Shown here: piece by piece, positions 42,050 to 50,775 of the stretch
Layout of the letters: each line of letters starts with the position of its first letter
Numbering within the stretch: position 1 is the first letter of the stretch
Assembly: GCA_905187815.1 (NCBI GenBank)
Contig: CAJJJM010000001.1
Span: forward strand, 1 to 64,000
Length of the DNA: 64,000 nucleotides
Direction: 5' to 3'
DNA from: an uncultured Methanomassiliicoccaceae archaeon
GTDB lineage: Archaea > Thermoplasmatota > Thermoplasmata > Methanomassiliicoccales > Methanomethylophilaceae
Program-made: the position numbers and the translations under genes
Notes under the pieces: model-generated
Told to the model about the DNA's origin: nothing
The model's input: only the letters and a program-made list of their open reading frames with translations
Databases searched by the model: none

Positions 42050-42130
42050 ATGAAAGGTTGGCTCGTCATCGCTGCATGCATCATCGGAATCCTCGCTTTC
42101 ATCGGAATCCTCATCGCCGTCGGATCCTGA
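42050..42130 (+). CDS. 26-residue single-helix membrane peptide inside the predicted origin
   Basis: The ATG at 42050 follows CAGGAGTG by ten bases and a TATA box by about 45. The product, MKGWLVIAACIIGILAFIGI and six more residues, is one hydrophobic helix with a basic N-terminus. Stop is TGA. Promoter, ribosome site and clean helix composition together support a real gene. Function is unknown; it could be a toxin-like or regulatory membrane peptide. Confidence 0.55.
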   Translation: MKGWLVIAACIIGILAFIGILIAVGS

Positions 42131-42142
42131 GGACCCCGTTCA

Positions 42143-42182
42143 CCTTTTTCCAGTTCCAGTGGAAATGAAGGGGTGGGGGGCT
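42143..42182 (+). repeat. Origin recognition box-like repeat, right copy
   Basis: A 40-bp perfect inverted copy of 40329-40368: CCTTTTTCCAG, then TTCCAGTGGAAATGAA, then GGGGTGGGGGG. The dyad plus G-string is the archaeal ORB signature. The two copies are 1.8 kb apart, pointing away from each other around orc1/cdc6. Confidence 0.8.
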
Positions 42183-42239
42183 CCGTGACCAGGACTCCAC
42201 ACCCATCCTTTATCACATATCCCAGAGAAACGTCTGGAT

Positions 42240-42542
42240 ATGGGCAGGTCAAACAGATATGCGATCCTCGGGATATCCATAGTGGTCATCGCAGGGATAT
42301 TCGTCTTCTTCTCGGATCCGGACAACATACGGTACGACCACACAGGCATCGTCAGCGATGTGGATGACAGTGAAAAGGGCTATACATTCCATCTCCATGA
42401 TGCGCATGGGAATGATATCCGCTGTTTCTCTTACGAGAGACCTGTGGAGCTCGGATACTATGCGGTTTCAGGAGAGTTGTCCGATGATGGAAATATATTC
42501 TTCGTGTCCGTACTCAGGAACCTCGATGTAGATCCGTTCTGA
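42240..42542 (+). CDS. Membrane-anchored small protein, possible OB-fold
   Basis: 100 residues: an N-terminal membrane anchor (AILGISIVVIAGIFVFF), then about 70 residues with a five-strand pattern (HTGIVSDVDDSEKGYTFHLH, GNDIRCFSYE, YYAVSGELSDDGNIFFVSVL) resembling an OB-fold. It is predicted to lie outside the membrane. I do not recognise a specific family. Single gene between the right ORB and tiaS. Confidence 0.7.
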   Translation: MGRSNRYAILGISIVVIAGIFVFFSDPDNIRYDHTGIVSDVDDSEKGYTFHLHDAHGNDIRCFSYERPVELGYYAVSGELSDDGNIFFVSVLRNLDVDPF

Positions 42543-42613
42543 AGTACATCGATTGTGTCAGGATTCATTCGCTACTGTATTTTATAGGGGTTAAATCTTG
42601 ATACTATTGAGAG

Positions 42614-43939
42614 ATGTTCGTAGCTGTCGATGACACGGATTCTATGAAGGGGAACTGCACGACGTTCCTCGCAACGGAGATAATACGCGAGTTCGGGGAT
42701 CTGGACCTCATAGGGAATCCGAGACTGGTCAGACTGAATCCCGCCACACCGTGGAAGACCAGGGGAAATGGAGCGCTCGTGATAAGGTTCGGAAGGGGAT
42801 CCGGTCCCAGGAGGTTCATCGGGAACATCGGTGGCAGGGACATCTTCTGCTTCGACCGCTGCACATCGTTCGAACCCGATCCGGAGATGATGAGGGACAG
42901 GATAATCCCACATATACAGGCTCATCACGAGGACGATGCGGATCCGGGGCTGCTGATATCCCGCGTGAAACCTTCCCAGTCATTCTACTGGAGAGGCGTC
43001 CGTACGATAATGGACCGTGACGACATCGACAGGGAGATCGAACGCATCGGCGGGATAACATACACGATAGGCAACGGACGCGGGCTCATAGGATGCACAT
43101 GCGGCATGGCGTGGAGACCCAGGGACAGCACCTTCGAGCTGTTGAGTTACAGGCCGGAGTCGAGATGGGGCACGGAGAGGATTTTCGATCCCAGCACGAT
43201 TGAGGCCGTCGAGCACAGCATCCCGACGACCTTCAACAGCTGGGAGGACAGGACCTCGAAGGTCGCGATGGTGCCGTCCACTCCATGCCCTGTCATGTAC
43301 GGGCTCCGCGGTGATGTGGAATCCGATCTGATACGCGGTTTCGAGATGATCAAGACGGAACTCTTGGACAGATGGGCCATATTCCTGACGAACCAGGGGA
43401 CTGACGATCACATCATACACAATCCGAGGGAACTCGTTCCCAACCAGTCATATCTGCTCCATGGGAAGGTCTCGTCCAAGACCAGGCACATAGAAGGAGG
43501 GCATGTCTTCTTTGATATGGACACCGGTCTCGGCGAGGTCACATGCGGTGCTTACGAACCATCGAAGGAGTTCCGCTACATGGTCGATTGGCTCTGCAAG
43601 GGGGATGAGGTGGAGGTTATAGGAGAGCTCAGAGACGATCCTCGGACGCTCAATATAGAGAAGATACATGTTATCTCTGTGGTAGAGGAGTACAGGAAGG
43701 TATCCAACCCGATCTGCCCCATATGTTCCCGCACTATGAAGTCCACAGGCAGCGGCAAGAAGTTCAAGTGCAAGAAATGCGGGACCAAGTCCTACACGCC
43801 GGTCATGCTGCCAGTCAGAAGGCAGGTGGTCCCCGGTTGGTACGAGCCTCCGACTGCGGCCAGGAGACATCTCTCCAAACCGCTCAAGAGGATGGGTCTG
43901 ACGCAGCCGGTGGAGTTCGTCAATGGTCGTAGTCAATAA
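42614..43939 (+). CDS. tiaS: tRNA(Ile2) 2-agmatinylcytidine synthetase TiaS
   Basis: 441 residues. It starts MFVAVDDTDSMKGNCTTFLA, the kinase-like ATP site of TiaS, followed by the ferredoxin-like and OB-fold (YLLHGKVSSKTRHIEGGHV) domains. A C-terminal zinc ribbon (CPICSRTMKS to CKKCGTKS) completes the four-domain layout. It attaches agmatine to C34 of tRNA-Ile(CAU) so that it reads AUA, an archaea-specific modification. The start at 42614 agrees with the family. Confidence 0.95.
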   Translation: MFVAVDDTDSMKGNCTTFLATEIIREFGDLDLIGNPRLVRLNPATPWKTRGNGALVIRFGRGSGPRRFIGNIGGRDIFCFDRCTSFEPDPEMMRDRIIPHIQAHHEDDADPGLLISRVKPSQSFYWRGVRTIMDRDDIDREIERIGGITYTIGNGRGLIGCTCGMAWRPRDSTFELLSYRPESRWGTERIFDPSTIEAVEHSIPTTFNSWEDRTSKVAMVPSTPCPVMYGLRGDVESDLIRGFEMIKTELLDRWAIFLTNQGTDDHIIHNPRELVPNQSYLLHGKVSSKTRHIEGGHVFFDMDTGLGEVTCGAYEPSKEFRYMVDWLCKGDEVEVIGELRDDPRTLNIEKIHVISVVEEYRKVSNPICPICSRTMKSTGSGKKFKCKKCGTKSYTPVMLPVRRQVVPGWYEPPTAARRHLSKPLKRMGLTQPVEFVNGRSQ

Positions 43940-43990
43940 TCGACACTCTTTTATAGGAACCTCTTCATGCGCAACCAGAAGGGAATTCCC

Positions 43991-45169
43991 ATGGATGAAG
44001 CAGTCATTCTAAGCGCAGTAAGGACACCCATAGGAAAATACGGAAAGGCCATCTCCGGATTCAAGGCGACCGATCTGGGCGCCATGGTGGTCAAGGAGGC
44101 TGTCAGCAGGGCCGGACTCCAGCCCACCGACATCGAGGAATGCATCATGGGCAATGTCATCGGTGCAGGACTCGGACAGAACCCCGCCAGACAGGCGGCC
44201 ATCGGTGCAGGGCTTCCCGTGGAGATCGGATCATTCACAGTCAACGCCGTCTGCGGCTCCGGACTCAAATCCGCAATGCTCGCTTCCGATGCGATCAAGG
44301 CGGGAGAGTACAACGTCCTCGCCGTCGGAGGCATGGAGAGCATGTCCCAGGCGCCTTACCTGCTCCCCGGTGCAAGGTGGGGATTCAGGATGAACGACCA
44401 GCCCGCCGTCGACGCGATGGTTCATGACGGACTCTGGGACATATTCAACAACCAGCACATGGGATTCACCGGAGAGATCGTTGCCGAGAGGTTCAACGTC
44501 ACAAGGGAGGATGCCGACCAGCTGTCTGTTGAGTCCCATCAGAAGGCTGCGGCCGCCATCAAGAACGGCAAGTTCAAGAACGAGATCCTTCCGATCACGA
44601 TCCCCAACAAGAAGGGAGACATAATCTTCGATACCGATGAGGGTGTCAGGGAGGATTCCTCCATGGAGAGTCTCGGAAAGCTCAAGCCCGTCTTCAAGAA
44701 GGACGGTATCGTCACAGCCGGAAACTCCTCGCAGCTCAGCGACGGAGCATCCTCTCTGGTCATCGCTTCCAGGAAATGGGCGGAGGAGCATGGGATCAAG
44801 CCCATGGCATCCATCGTCGCCTACGGCGAGAGGGGTGTGAAGCCCGAGTACATCATGGAGGCTCCCATTCCCACGACACAGCACGTCCTGAAGAAGGCCG
44901 GCATGACCATCGACGACATCGACCTCTTCGAGCACAACGAGGCCTTCGCAAGCGCTTCCTGCGCGGTCAAGAAGGAGCTCAACGTTCCCGACGAGATATT
45001 CAACGTCAACGGTGGAGCCGTCGCCCTCGGCCATCCCATCGGATGCTCCGGAGCACGTGTCCTGACGACACTCCTCTATGCGATGAAGGACAGGAACAAG
45101 GAGACCGGACTCGCAACTCTCTGTCTCGGTGGAGGCAACGCCGTCACGATGATCATCCGCAACGAGTGA
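43991..45169 (+). CDS. Acetyl-CoA C-acetyltransferase (thiolase), bacterial type
   Basis: 392 residues with thiolase active sites: Cys in NAVCGSGLKSAML (about residue 88), His in EHNEAFAS, and HPIGCSGARV near the C-terminus with the second Cys. It condenses two acetyl-CoA. Archaeal mevalonate thiolases are usually SCP-x-like and sit next to HMG-CoA synthase and a DUF35 gene. Here the gene is alone and bacterial in character, suggesting transfer. The ATG at 43991 has GAAGGGA six bases upstream. Confidence 0.93.
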   Translation: MDEAVILSAVRTPIGKYGKAISGFKATDLGAMVVKEAVSRAGLQPTDIEECIMGNVIGAGLGQNPARQAAIGAGLPVEIGSFTVNAVCGSGLKSAMLASDAIKAGEYNVLAVGGMESMSQAPYLLPGARWGFRMNDQPAVDAMVHDGLWDIFNNQHMGFTGEIVAERFNVTREDADQLSVESHQKAAAAIKNGKFKNEILPITIPNKKGDIIFDTDEGVREDSSMESLGKLKPVFKKDGIVTAGNSSQLSDGASSLVIASRKWAEEHGIKPMASIVAYGERGVKPEYIMEAPIPTTQHVLKKAGMTIDDIDLFEHNEAFASASCAVKKELNVPDEIFNVNGGAVALGHPIGCSGARVLTTLLYAMKDRNKETGLATLCLGGGNAVTMIIRNE

Positions 45170-45305
45170 TGTCGTTGCGTAAACCTTTTCCAAACATTTT
45201 ACTTTTAAAATATAGTCGACGTTTCAGCAATTGTCATAATGCTAGCATATGCATTGTGGTCATTCCGGGATAGTGTTATCAACACTCTACTTGATTCCGG
45301 CATCC

Positions 45306-46541
45306 ATGAGATCCCTTGAAGACACTTTGAGGATGGTAGAGGATTCCTACGATGAGATGGTCGAGACCATGATAGGGATGATCTCCATCCCGGCTCTCGC
45401 CCCCGTCAACGGCGGTGACGGAGAGAGCAGAAAGGCAAATTACCTCCAGGGAAAGCTCAAGGGTTTCGATTCGGTCAGGAGGATCGATGTTCCAGACGAT
45501 GTCGATCCGAGTGTCATGCGTTCCAACATACTCGCCGTGAAGAACGGCAGGAAGAAGGGGACGGTCTGGGTCATGGCCCATATGGATGTGGTCCCGGCAG
45601 GAGATCCTGGGTTGTGGGACGTCCCTCCGTACGAACCTGTGTACAGGGACGGTAGGGTCTACGGTAGAGGGACCGAGGACAACGGTCAATCGGTGATCTC
45701 CTCCATGTTCTCATCAAGAGCCGTCATCGACCAGGATCTGAACGGCATGTCTCTGGGGATCGCATACGTTGCAGATGAGGAGACCACGAGCCTCAAGGGT
45801 ATCAGATACCTGTTGGATCAGGGCGTGTTCACGGACGATGACATAATCATAGTCCCGGACTGGGGCTCCCCCAACGGCTCGATGATAGAGGTGGCGGAGA
45901 AGAGCGTGCTATGGCTGAAGGTCAGTGTCGAAGGGAAGACATGTCACGGATCGTCGCCGCAGAGCGGTCTCAACGCATACCGTGTTTCCACCTATCTCCT
46001 GGCGGATCTGATGGACAGGCTCCCGGCGAGGTTCCCAGCCAGGGACGGGATGTTCAGACCTCCGGAATCCACTTTCGAACCGACGAAGAGGCCTGCGACA
46101 GTCGAGAACGTGAACACCATCCCCGGGCACGACGAGTTCTGCATGGATATGCGCGTACTGCCTTGCTATTCCGTCGACGAGGTCTTGGGTTTCGTCAGGG
46201 AGGTAGCCTCAGAGCATGCCGATAGGACAGGGGCGAGGATAGCGGTGGATATTATCCAATGCGAACCGGCTGGGAAGGCCTCGTCCGTCTCCACAATGGG
46301 TTTCACAGCCCTTGGAGATGCCGTCGAGAAGGTTACCGGAAGCCGTCCCACGGCTGTCGGGGTCGGCGGAGGGACATGTGCGAATTTCTTCAGGATGGAT
46401 GGTTTCGATGCCTACGTGTGGCAGTGCGGGGGAGGAACACTCCATGCACCTAACGAGTATGTGGAGATGTCCAATCTCATGACGGACGCGAAGGTATTCG
46501 CGACGCTGTTCCATGATCTGTGCGTAGTTGGAAGAGAATGA
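45306..46541 (+). CDS. M20 family metallopeptidase / deacylase (ArgE/DapE-like)
   Basis: About 411 residues. Metal ligands are visible in VWVMAHMDVVPAGD (His, Asp), VYGRGTEDNGQS, YVADEETTS (catalytic Glu) and WQCGGGTLHAPNEY (final His). The dimerisation lid lies in the middle. It probably cleaves dipeptides or acylated amino acids; the substrate is unresolved. The start is uncertain: the ATG at 45306 gives a normal N-terminus, but an in-frame ATG at 45249 is also downstream of the TATA box (CTTTTAAAATATAG near 45200). Confidence 0.85.
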   Translation: MRSLEDTLRMVEDSYDEMVETMIGMISIPALAPVNGGDGESRKANYLQGKLKGFDSVRRIDVPDDVDPSVMRSNILAVKNGRKKGTVWVMAHMDVVPAGDPGLWDVPPYEPVYRDGRVYGRGTEDNGQSVISSMFSSRAVIDQDLNGMSLGIAYVADEETTSLKGIRYLLDQGVFTDDDIIIVPDWGSPNGSMIEVAEKSVLWLKVSVEGKTCHGSSPQSGLNAYRVSTYLLADLMDRLPARFPARDGMFRPPESTFEPTKRPATVENVNTIPGHDEFCMDMRVLPCYSVDEVLGFVREVASEHADRTGARIAVDIIQCEPAGKASSVSTMGFTALGDAVEKVTGSRPTAVGVGGGTCANFFRMDGFDAYVWQCGGGTLHAPNEYVEMSNLMTDAKVFATLFHDLCVVGRE

Positions 46542-46564
46542 GAAGGAAGATGTTTGGGACGAGG

Positions 46565-47755
46565 TCACTCGTCGTTGAACATACGGTCGATCATCCATTC
46601 CGTGTTGAACTTGATGATGTCGCCGTACTCCTGACCGTTGCAGACGAACGCGATGGGCTTCCCGATAGTGTGGGCTATCGACAGGGCGGCACCGCCCTTG
46701 GCGTCGGTGTCGATCTTCGTCAGGATGACCGCGTCTATCCCGACTGCCGCATCGAAGACCTTCGCCTGCTCTATCGCGTCGTTGCCTGCGAGCGAATCCC
46801 CTACGAATACCTTGAGGTCCGGTTTAGCGACGCGGACGATCTTCTTCATCTCCTCGATGAGGTTGTTGTTCGTCTGCATCCTTCCGGCGGTGTCGATGAG
46901 GACCACGTCCTTCCTCTTGGATCTCGCATGCTCGATTGCATCGTAGGCGACGGCGGATGGATCCGCGTCGTGTCCCTGCTTGACGATCTTGCATCCGAGC
47001 TTGTCTGCATGGATGGTGAGCTGCTCTATCGCGCCGGCCCTGAACGTGTCGCATGCGGCCATCACGACCGTCATGCCGTCCTTCTGGACGCGGTTGGCTA
47101 TCTTGGCGATCGCCGTGGTCTTCCCGGTCCCGTTGATGCCCACGAACATTATGACCGTGGGTCTCTCCTGCTGGGCGAGCCATCCGTCGAAATCGAATTC
47201 GTTGATCTTCAGGACATCCCTGACGGCATCCTTCACGGACATCTCCACGACCTGCTCCAGAGTGTAGGAGCGGTCGTACTTCCTTCCGACCAGGTTCTCG
47301 CGGACGCCCTTCTTGATCTCCTCGACCACGGGGTACGCGACGTCCGCCTCGAGCAGGATGATCTCGAGCTCGTCCAGGATCTCATCAAGTGGGTCCTCCT
47401 TGATCCTCTTTCCCGAGTCGGAAACGACCTGGGACGAGGGCTCAGGGGAGGAATGCTTCGCCTTAGCCTCCTGCTTCTCCTGTTTCCTGAGCTTCAGGAG
47501 CTCCTTCCTTGAGAGCTTGGGCTCCTCCTTGGGGGGCTCCGGAACGGGCTCAGGCTCTGCGGGTTCCGCAGCGGGGGACGGCGCGGGAACCTCCTGCGGG
47601 ACGGGCTCCAGGTCTTTCCTGGGCTCCTCCTGCACCGGTTCTGGTGCCTGCGGCTTCTGTTCGGGTTCCTCGGGCTTGTAGACCTTCTCCTCGTCCAGGT
47701 GCTTGTCGGCCTTGGAGAAGAGGTTCTTCATCTTGGACTTGAGGGACTCGAACAT
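46565..47755 (-). CDS. ftsY: Signal recognition particle receptor FtsY
   Basis: 396 residues. An N-terminal amphipathic helix (FESLKSKMKNLFSKADKHL) is followed by an acidic Pro/Glu-rich linker (25-115), which is long for archaea. The NG domain then has G1 GINGTGKTTAIAKIA (about 208), CDTFRAGAIEQL, DTAGRMQTN and TKIDTDAKGG. It docks SRP-ribosome complexes at the membrane. It lies after pfdA and rplX in the common archaeal order rplX-pfdA-ftsY. Confidence 0.96.
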   Translation of the reverse strand: MFESLKSKMKNLFSKADKHLDEEKVYKPEEPEQKPQAPEPVQEEPRKDLEPVPQEVPAPSPAAEPAEPEPVPEPPKEEPKLSRKELLKLRKQEKQEAKAKHSSPEPSSQVVSDSGKRIKEDPLDEILDELEIILLEADVAYPVVEEIKKGVRENLVGRKYDRSYTLEQVVEMSVKDAVRDVLKINEFDFDGWLAQQERPTVIMFVGINGTGKTTAIAKIANRVQKDGMTVVMAACDTFRAGAIEQLTIHADKLGCKIVKQGHDADPSAVAYDAIEHARSKRKDVVLIDTAGRMQTNNNLIEEMKKIVRVAKPDLKVFVGDSLAGNDAIEQAKVFDAAVGIDAVILTKIDTDAKGGAALSIAHTIGKPIAFVCNGQEYGDIIKFNTEWMIDRMFNDE

Positions 47756-47765
47756 CGCGGAAACC

Positions 47766-48215
47766 TCACTGCATCCTCTGCTGTCCAGCGGCCGCCTGCT
47801 GTCTGTTGGCGTATTCCTGCTGGACCGTTGCCGAGACTGTGGCCAGAGCGTTCTGGGCCTCGTTGAGGGCCTCGACGGACTTCTTCAGCGCCTCGTTGAT
47901 CTCGGTGCCGTTGGCGTCCATGTACTCGACGGACTCGGTCGCATCCTTCTCGATGGAGATGTTGGAGCCGATGCCGACGATGACCTTCCTGTTCCCTGTG
48001 ACCTGCACGGGGATGAATGTGGAAGCGCCGACGGGTACGAGGATCTCGTCGCCCTCCTTGGCATCCTTGAAGGCCTTGAGCGCGGCGGAGGCCATTCCGA
48101 CCTCGTCGAGTGAAACACGGAGGAGCTGGACCTGGCGGCTCAGGGCCTCGACCCTCTCCTTGTAAGTCTCCATCACGGCGATGGCCTGACGGAGTTCGTT
48201 GTCGTCCACGATCAC
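47766..48215 (-). CDS. pfdA: Prefoldin subunit alpha
   Basis: 149 residues: N- and C-terminal coiled-coil helices flanking a central beta-hairpin region (ILVPVGASTFIPVQV, VIVGIGSNISIEKD), the prefoldin alpha signature. Two alpha and four beta subunits form the chaperone that delivers proteins to the thermosome. A GTG at 48215 overlaps the rplX stop (GTGA). Followed after 10 bases by ftsY. Confidence 0.94.
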   Translation of the reverse strand: MIVDDNELRQAIAVMETYKERVEALSRQVQLLRVSLDEVGMASAALKAFKDAKEGDEILVPVGASTFIPVQVTGNRKVIVGIGSNISIEKDATESVEYMDANGTEINEALKKSVEALNEAQNALATVSATVQQEYANRQQAAAGQQRMQ

Positions 48216-48436
48216 TCACCGATCTGGTACTTGACGACGTGGTTGACGACCTGGTCCGCAGGGATCTCCTCGACGGATGTGATGTCGATCTGCCACCTCT
48301 TGAGCTTGTGCTTGCTGCCGATGGTGGACAGGGCCTTCTCCCTGACTGCTGCCTCGTCCTCGGCGGCCATCTCGATGGAGAAGGGCTGCCTCTGCCTGGG
48401 GTCTGCGTAGTTGCCGGTGACACGGAATGCTTTCAT
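48212..48436 (-). CDS. rplX: Ribosomal protein eL18A / LX
   Basis: 74 residues, MKAFRVTGNY at the start and KRWQIDITSVEEI later, the archaeal LX (L18a-type) protein of the large subunit. First gene of rplX-pfdA-ftsY. It overlaps pfdA by four bases. Confidence 0.94.
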   Translation of the reverse strand: MKAFRVTGNYADPRQRQPFSIEMAAEDEAAVREKALSTIGSKHKLKRWQIDITSVEEIPADQVVNHVVKYQIGE

Positions 48437-48581
48437 TTTAATTACCTGGATGCGGGATTCCCATCCTATTAATAAAGGTTGTGCGGAAGTTTGACGCGCG
48501 CATTATAATAAAAAACGGCCGGAAGATCTTTCAGGGAAACGTCAGCAGAGGGGCCGGAACCAATGTGCCAGACATCCGGAA

Positions 48582-49811
48582 TCAGAACATCTTCTGACGT
48601 TCCGCGTTCTCAGAGGCGTATCCGAAATCCGCCATCTTCCTGCCGATGAGGAACACTGCGGCGAACTCCGGCACCTCTGTCTCGCCCTCGAGGGTGAACC
48701 TCTCCCCCTTCATGTCGAGCGATGCAGGCCTCCTCATGGTGATCTTCACGGGATCGTCGGAGTACTCCTCGGGGACGGCCATCTGCAGGGGGTCGAAGTC
48801 GGTCAGCTGGGAGCGGGTGATCGGGGTGACCCTGAGCCCGCTCTTGCCGTGCACGGAGCCGGGCAGACGGATGAGCCTCTTGATATCGGCCGTGACGGGC
48901 TCGTCGACCTCTCCGGAGAGGCGGTAGGCGACATCCTCCTTCATGATCTTCACGAGCATCGTCTGGGTGGACTGGGAGAGCACAGCCATGGTGTTCTTGC
49001 GGAACAGCACGTTCCTGGATTTCCTCAGCTCGTCCTGCGCCTTCAGGACCGTGGCGTTCCCGCTGCCCTTTATGCTCGGATACTCCGTCTTGATGGATTT
49101 CACATCCCCGTCGCAGAAATCGTTGACGACGTCCATCAGACCGTTCCTCATCCTGAGCTTCCATCCTCCGGAGTCCTCGGGAGGTATGAGCCTGTCCTTC
49201 GCCACGTTCGTCCGGACGCCTGTCCCGGTGACGACCTGGGATGTCGCGACCCTGTTGAACGGGAAGACCCAGTCTATGTTCAGACCGGTCCCCGTGATGT
49301 AGTCCACCAGCTCCCTCCTCTCGTGGGTCCCGAGCCCCATGACGTCCGGGGTCCTGACATGCGCGTGGTATCCCCTCCCTCCGGAGAAGGTTATGTGGAC
49401 CTGGTCCTCCGAGAAGCCCAGGTCCCCGAGGAGGAAGGAGTCGACCAGATTGATCATCTCGCTCCTGATCTTCACGAGCATCTGGGCGTACGTCATCTCA
49501 GCTGCACCCTCCAGGTGGTCTGCATCCAGATCGAAGATGAGCTCCGCGCCCATCCATTCCTTCTCATCCATGGTGGGCGCGTCTGGTTTGCGGTAGTATG
49601 ACGTGGAATAGTAGCTGTGGGAGGGCACCTGTCCCAGCATGAAACGGTGGAGCTCCTGGGGGCTTCCGAACGACATGTGCCTCTGGACGTAGTTTCTGTC
49701 GAAGAACATGAATCCGAACTCCCTGCGGGTGAACCTGTCCGGCAGTATCGGCGTGTTCACACGGTAGTACTTCCTGAATGCCTTCAGGAGGAAGCGGGCG
49801 TTGGAGTCCAT
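48582..49811 (-). CDS. priS: DNA primase catalytic subunit PriS
   Basis: 409 residues. The catalytic Asp motif is ELIFDLDADHL (about residue 105); the SGGRGYHAHV phosphate loop and HGKSGLRVTP follow. The prim/pol core has a small zinc-binding-type insertion. It makes primers together with PriL, which is not in the window. The ATG at 49811 is preferred because a TATA box (GTTAAATATG, minus strand, about 49840) lies 25-30 bp upstream; an ATG at 49820 is possible. Confidence 0.94.
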   Translation of the reverse strand: MDSNARFLLKAFRKYYRVNTPILPDRFTRREFGFMFFDRNYVQRHMSFGSPQELHRFMLGQVPSHSYYSTSYYRKPDAPTMDEKEWMGAELIFDLDADHLEGAAEMTYAQMLVKIRSEMINLVDSFLLGDLGFSEDQVHITFSGGRGYHAHVRTPDVMGLGTHERRELVDYITGTGLNIDWVFPFNRVATSQVVTGTGVRTNVAKDRLIPPEDSGGWKLRMRNGLMDVVNDFCDGDVKSIKTEYPSIKGSGNATVLKAQDELRKSRNVLFRKNTMAVLSQSTQTMLVKIMKEDVAYRLSGEVDEPVTADIKRLIRLPGSVHGKSGLRVTPITRSQLTDFDPLQMAVPEEYSDDPVKITMRRPASLDMKGERFTLEGETEVPEFAAVFLIGRKMADFGYASENAERQKMF

Positions 49812-49933
49812 CGTCACCATCTAGGAATGGGCTCATATTTAACGTGGGCGCATCCACGTCCCGTGACGCACGCCTCGGCACCACCGATGGGACTTCCCTG
49901 CTCATGAAATACTAGTGCGCTTATCCGTTCAAC

Positions 49934-50770
49934 ATGGCAGAGAAGGTCCCGGTCTACGACAACCACATCCACATGAGCCCGTCCGGACGCAACGTCGACG
50001 CGCTCAGGGAGTTCGAGGCCGCTGGAGGCACAGGGCTTACGCTGGTGACCCTGCCCCACAGGGAGGTGCCCATCACGTCGGGATCCGATTTCGCCAGGTC
50101 GTACGAGGTCACCTACGGGCTCGCGGAGAGGGCGAGGGAGGCGACGGACCTGGAGATCAACATAGCTGTCGGGCCGTATCCCGTCCTGCTGATCCATCTC
50201 GCGGAGGTGCACGGTCTGGAGAGGGCCGAGACTATGATGATGGAGGGCATGGAGGCGGCGGGAAGGGATGTGGCCGAGGGGCGCGCGGTCGCCATAGGGG
50301 AGATCGGCAGACCCCACTTCCCGGTCGCCCAGGATATCTGGGATGCCTCCAACAGGATACTTCTGAGAGGGATGGAGCTCGCCCGCGAGAACGACTGTCC
50401 CGTCATAATCCACTGCGAGTCGGAGCCCGACACGGACGGCTCCCTCGCGGAGCTGGCCGACAGGGCCGGGCTGGACAGGGGGCTCGTCGTGAAGCACTCG
50501 TCCCCGCCATGGGTCACCCCGGAGGAGACCCACGGGGTCATGCCCTCGATACCCGCATCGAAGACCAACATCAAGGAGGCCATCGGCAAGGGCACCGACC
50601 GTTTCATGATCGAGACGGACTACATCGACGATCCCGCGAAGCCTGGGGCGATCATGTCCGTCACCACCGTGCCGAAGAAGGTGAAGGCCTGGCTGGCCAA
50701 CGGACAGGTGCCGGAGGAGAGCATACACAGGATCTGCGGGGACATCCCGGATTCGCTATACAAGAGGTGA
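49934..50770 (+). CDS. TatD-like metal-dependent hydrolase
   Basis: 278 residues. Metal ligands are in YDNHIHMSP (HxH), GEIGRPHF (Glu), IHCES (His), KHSSPP and IETDYIDDP (Asp), the amidohydrolase/TatD barrel pattern. TatD enzymes act as DNases or quality-control hydrolases, but archaeal members of this group are not characterised. The message is probably leaderless (GAAATACTAG about 27 bp upstream). It ends five bases before the degenerate MBL gene, with which it forms an operon. Confidence 0.85.
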   Translation: MAEKVPVYDNHIHMSPSGRNVDALREFEAAGGTGLTLVTLPHREVPITSGSDFARSYEVTYGLAERAREATDLEINIAVGPYPVLLIHLAEVHGLERAETMMMEGMEAAGRDVAEGRAVAIGEIGRPHFPVAQDIWDASNRILLRGMELARENDCPVIIHCESEPDTDGSLAELADRAGLDRGLVVKHSSPPWVTPEETHGVMPSIPASKTNIKEAIGKGTDRFMIETDYIDDPAKPGAIMSVTTVPKKVKAWLANGQVPEESIHRICGDIPDSLYKR

Positions 50771-50775
50771 AAATA

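Larger units (their letters stand above)
41695..42182. other. Predicted replication origin (oriC)
   Basis: The upstream region of orc1/cdc6. It contains a roughly 100-bp tract of very high AT content (about 41813-41910), suitable as an unwinding element. ORB half-sites TTTCCACTG (41737-41745) and TTTCCAGTG (41984-41992) lie either side of it, and the full ORB at 42143-42182 lies at the right edge. The layout (initiator gene, AT-rich element, ORBs of opposite orientation) is the archaeal norm. A 26-codon gene lies inside. Confidence 0.75.

Noticed and set aside
49915..50775. An apparent long N-terminal extension of the MBL protein
   Set aside because: The frame runs through the TatD-like gene by chance. 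A ribosome site directly precedes the ATG at 50776, and the upstream product is low-complexity Arg/Gly.
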